Source: Perkinsus olseni (taxonomy: Eukaryota; Perkinsozoa; Perkinsida; Perkinsidae). Taken from it: 64,000 bases of DNA. This document shows, piece after piece, positions 61,831-64,000 of this stretch. The position numbers were made by a program, and so were the translations under genes. Each line of letters begins with the position of its first letter. Position 1 is the stretch's first letter. The DNA is taken from positions 62,001 through 126,000 of the forward strand of contig JABANP010000074.1 in the NCBI GenBank assembly GCA_013115135.1. Reading direction: 5' to 3'. Below the pieces are notes generated by a model. That model did no database searches, was not told where the DNA came from, and was given only the letters and a program-made list of their open reading frames with translations.

Positions 61831-62280
61831 CTATAGATGGGGTATTGAGTGTCTCGACTCCTCAGATTCACGGTTGCGGTCATCTACTTCATACGAAGTG
61901 TTGGGAGAGTTATCGTGAAGCTGCCGTCGGGAATCTGACTTGCCCGTAAGAGACTCTGGCCGACTCTCCTCCTCGGACATGGTGCTTATTTTCGGGACCG
62001 CTATCCGCCTTAGTGCATCGAAGGTGCAACGAATGAGTCTGCTCCAAGATACGCTCTCCAGGTACTGCAATCGGCCTTGTAACGCATTGCTGCCGCTGGC
62101 GGAGGACAGAGGGCTGGAGGAACCTCCACTCGGTGAGTATGCACTCCGTTTAAATGGACTCCCCTTGAAGGGTTTCCGCATCTCGATCGGGTTTGCCAGT
62201 ATGATGGTCTTACCACGTATATCATTTGCTTGAGGGCCGTCAGTGGACTGTTTTTCATTCGGCTGCCGTACGTATGACAT
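61831..62280 (-). CDS. hypothetical Ser-rich protein
   Basis: A 149-codon uninterrupted frame starts at ATG (MSYVRQPNEKQSTDGPQAND) and stops at 61831. It is basic and Ser-rich in the first half (RSAYSPSGGSSSPLSSASGS) and acidic at the end (YEVDDRNRESEESRHSIP). Composition is protein-like, but it lies opposite plus-strand exons and has no recognised domain. Confidence 0.4.
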   Translation of the reverse strand: MSYVRQPNEKQSTDGPQANDIRGKTIILANPIEMRKPFKGSPFKRSAYSPSGGSSSPLSSASGSNALQGRLQYLESVSWSRLIRCTFDALRRIAVPKISTMSEEESRPESLTGKSDSRRQLHDNSPNTSYEVDDRNRESEESRHSIPHL

Positions 62281-62418
62281 GTCACGGAACTTGAAGGCGT
62301 GAAATTACTACACATTCGTCCAGCTTTACATACACCCTATACCTACTCATGTACAGTAAGTATGCCATATGCATGCGTGTGCGCTTAGTCTATACATACA
62401 CATGCTTCGTAGTTCCTC

Positions 62419-63330
62419 GTGAACGGAAAGTGTCTGTTCAATACAAGCCTGTTCCCGTATCTTCTCTGGATGGGTGAGCCTCAGCTAGGATATCTTTCAG
62501 CTACCACCTTTGAAGGGTGTCCGACCGCGGCTGCCCGATTCGGACTGGAGTGTATGCAGAGCTTGGTTGAGGTTTTGCCTGCCTTACAGGGGGGCATGGA
62601 TGCTAGTCAGTGGGAGAAGGTGAGATGGGTTGCACTTAGTCGGGAGCATGTCATTGCATATGTGCTTTGTTTGACGGTAGTGAGGGAACCGCACGCGCTC
62701 CCGGGGGCCGGGCAGTTCCCTGTCGCGGTTGTTCCAAATATAGGAAAAACCATCCTAGCTGAAGGTCCTTATTTCAGTTCCATTTCGGGGAGCACATATC
62801 CCCTCGGTATGTGGACACCGTCCGGGGGGTCTGCTTTGTGTTGGCCGGAGCTATCGAGGCATACACTCGGGAAGTCGTTACTGCTGAGCCCAGCCCTCTG
62901 ACTCCGAAGTAGGTGGATCACCTCGCTGTGTAGAAATTGGTTCGGACTCTCGAACGGCGTCTCTCGTACTCTGGACTTAGTAATAAACAGCTGTGGCTAT
63001 CGTTGTTGTTCCCCCGCACGGTATATACTGTGATATTCATAATGGTAGTAGTATTTGCTGGTTTCAGTCGCACCTGGGCGTGGCTGCTAGACGGCCTAGT
63101 GCACTCAGCCAGAGCACTTACGGGTGGTCCTAACCGAGAATATCTCCGCTTGATATGCGCCCAGATGTGGACAGGATCGACCTGCCGACCTTATGTTGTA
63201 AGATACTCTCGCCAGTGTACGACCTGTTGGAGTTCCCTTCACAGGCCCTGTCCCCATCATATCGTTGGTTTGCCCTGGTGATGAGCCTCTTGATAGATGG
63301 CGATACAGAAGAGAAGATGAAATTGTGAGT
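62419..63330 (+). CDS. plus-strand exons, possibly the 3' part of the UBR gene
   Basis: The open segment 62419-62810 includes LQSLVEVL-like helices, WEKVRWVALSREHVIAYVLC and AGQFPVAVVPNIGK. A later segment near 63170-63330 reads VDRIDLPTLCCKILSPVYDL, LEFPSQALSPSYRWFALVMS, ending at TGA. Helical, hydrophobic and Cys-containing composition fits the C-terminal half of a UBR-like protein, but no diagnostic motif was found. Confidence 0.35.
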
Positions 63331-63460
63331 GCTGTTCTGCGCATACGTGTATGTCGTGTGAGGTTTTGCCCGACCGTTTCCTCGTGCGCCACTTCTTGCT
63401 GATGATGTACTACTAGTACGACGTAGCGACGTATTACACTGTGACGACGTCATGAGTAAT

Positions 63461-63483
63461 GACGTGATGATGATCATCACGTC
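63461..63483. other. 23-nt palindrome
   Basis: GACGTGATGAT / ATCATCACGTC around a single central base, in a run of related ACGT-rich repeats (63418-63485). Confidence 0.7.
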
Positions 63484-64000
63484 TCGTATGTCGAAGCCTA
63501 GTGGAATTGCTTGGCCTGGTTTAATCGCTTTTACTCTTCATAGCTCTGCATTTTCCCACATAACTATCGTTCATTCCGAGGCTTAGTTCGTTTTGCAATT
63601 CCTGTAGCATCTTTGGTTCCCTCCGCACTGGCATCATTCCGCAGTATGCTGCAGTCTCTTTTCAGTTACATCATTCGAGCCTTGCTCTATGAATCTGCCT
63701 CTCCCATTCGGCAAGTGAAGCATGAGATGTGGTGAGTGTTACTGCAGCCGCTACTTCTCCTGGCCGTTGCCGGCGTAACCCACTGAAGTGCGTGGAGTGT
63801 TTATCGGATACTTTACTGAGGAATTTTTTTCCGAGCCTCGTAGTGGGCATTTCCCTCGATGGAAATAAGATTAGGTCCCCCAGGGCCAGAGATTATAAGT
63901 GCAAACAGCAGATTGAATCGATGTTAAATAATTCAATTTTGAGAGTTCGGCGATTTGCCTGGTCGCTGGTTTGGGGATTCTACACCTTACTGCCTTAAAA

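Overview
The window is nuclear DNA of a unicellular eukaryote. Genes lie on both strands, are cut into many short exons by canonical GT-AG introns (mostly 33-90 nt), and use TAA, TAG and TGA as stops. The recognisable proteins are eukaryotic: SMU1, CTP:phosphoethanolamine cytidylyltransferase, a SARNP/Tho1-like protein, a DDX3/Ded1 helicase, ALKBH6 and a UBR-box E3 ligase. Tiny relaxed-donor introns, a broken array of secreted Cys-poor domains and intermediate GC suggest an alveolate protist of the Perkinsus/dinoflagellate lineage. That assignment is inference only.

Layout. 0-2 kb: 3' end of a membrane-protein gene, then a ~297-bp tandem repeat carrying four tRNA-Gln genes and a stub. 2-5.5 kb: an unrecognised minus-strand gene and two members of a small paralog family (a third lies at 10 kb). 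5.6-9.4 kb: SMU1 (minus). 11.9-14.9 kb: phosphoethanolamine cytidylyltransferase (minus), followed by a SARNP-like gene (15.1-16.2 kb, minus). 16.3-20.9 kb: no confident gene. 20.9-23.6 kb: four tandem copies of one secreted domain with interrupted reading frames. 25.0-26.7 kb: WRN-like 3'-5' exonuclease (minus). 25-34 kb: several copies of a ~105-bp dispersed repeat between poorly supported genes. 34.6-38.3 kb: three minus-strand genes, including a PDZ-like protein and ALKBH6. 41.1-46.8 kb: DDX3-like helicase (minus). 48.1-63.3 kb: plus-strand exons, with a large UBR-box E3 ligase in at least 49.6-59.2 kb.

The most interesting signal is inside the introns. Several introns, most of them fixed by protein homology on both sides, contain one of two recurrent sequences. 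Class A is an imperfect palindrome, AATTTCGTGGCGCGCGA (often continuing into AATT), found about eleven times and in either orientation relative to the host gene. Class B is a piece of tRNA: B-box/T-arm sequence (GGTTCGANTCC), sometimes with an A box at tRNA-like spacing and, in one DDX3 intron, a T-run that doubles as the polypyrimidine tract. Further introns hold long hairpins. The pattern looks like introner-type or SINE-like intron gain, with one family apparently derived from tRNA genes. Splice structures were inferred by hand from reading frame and remembered family sequences; no transcripts or searches were available.
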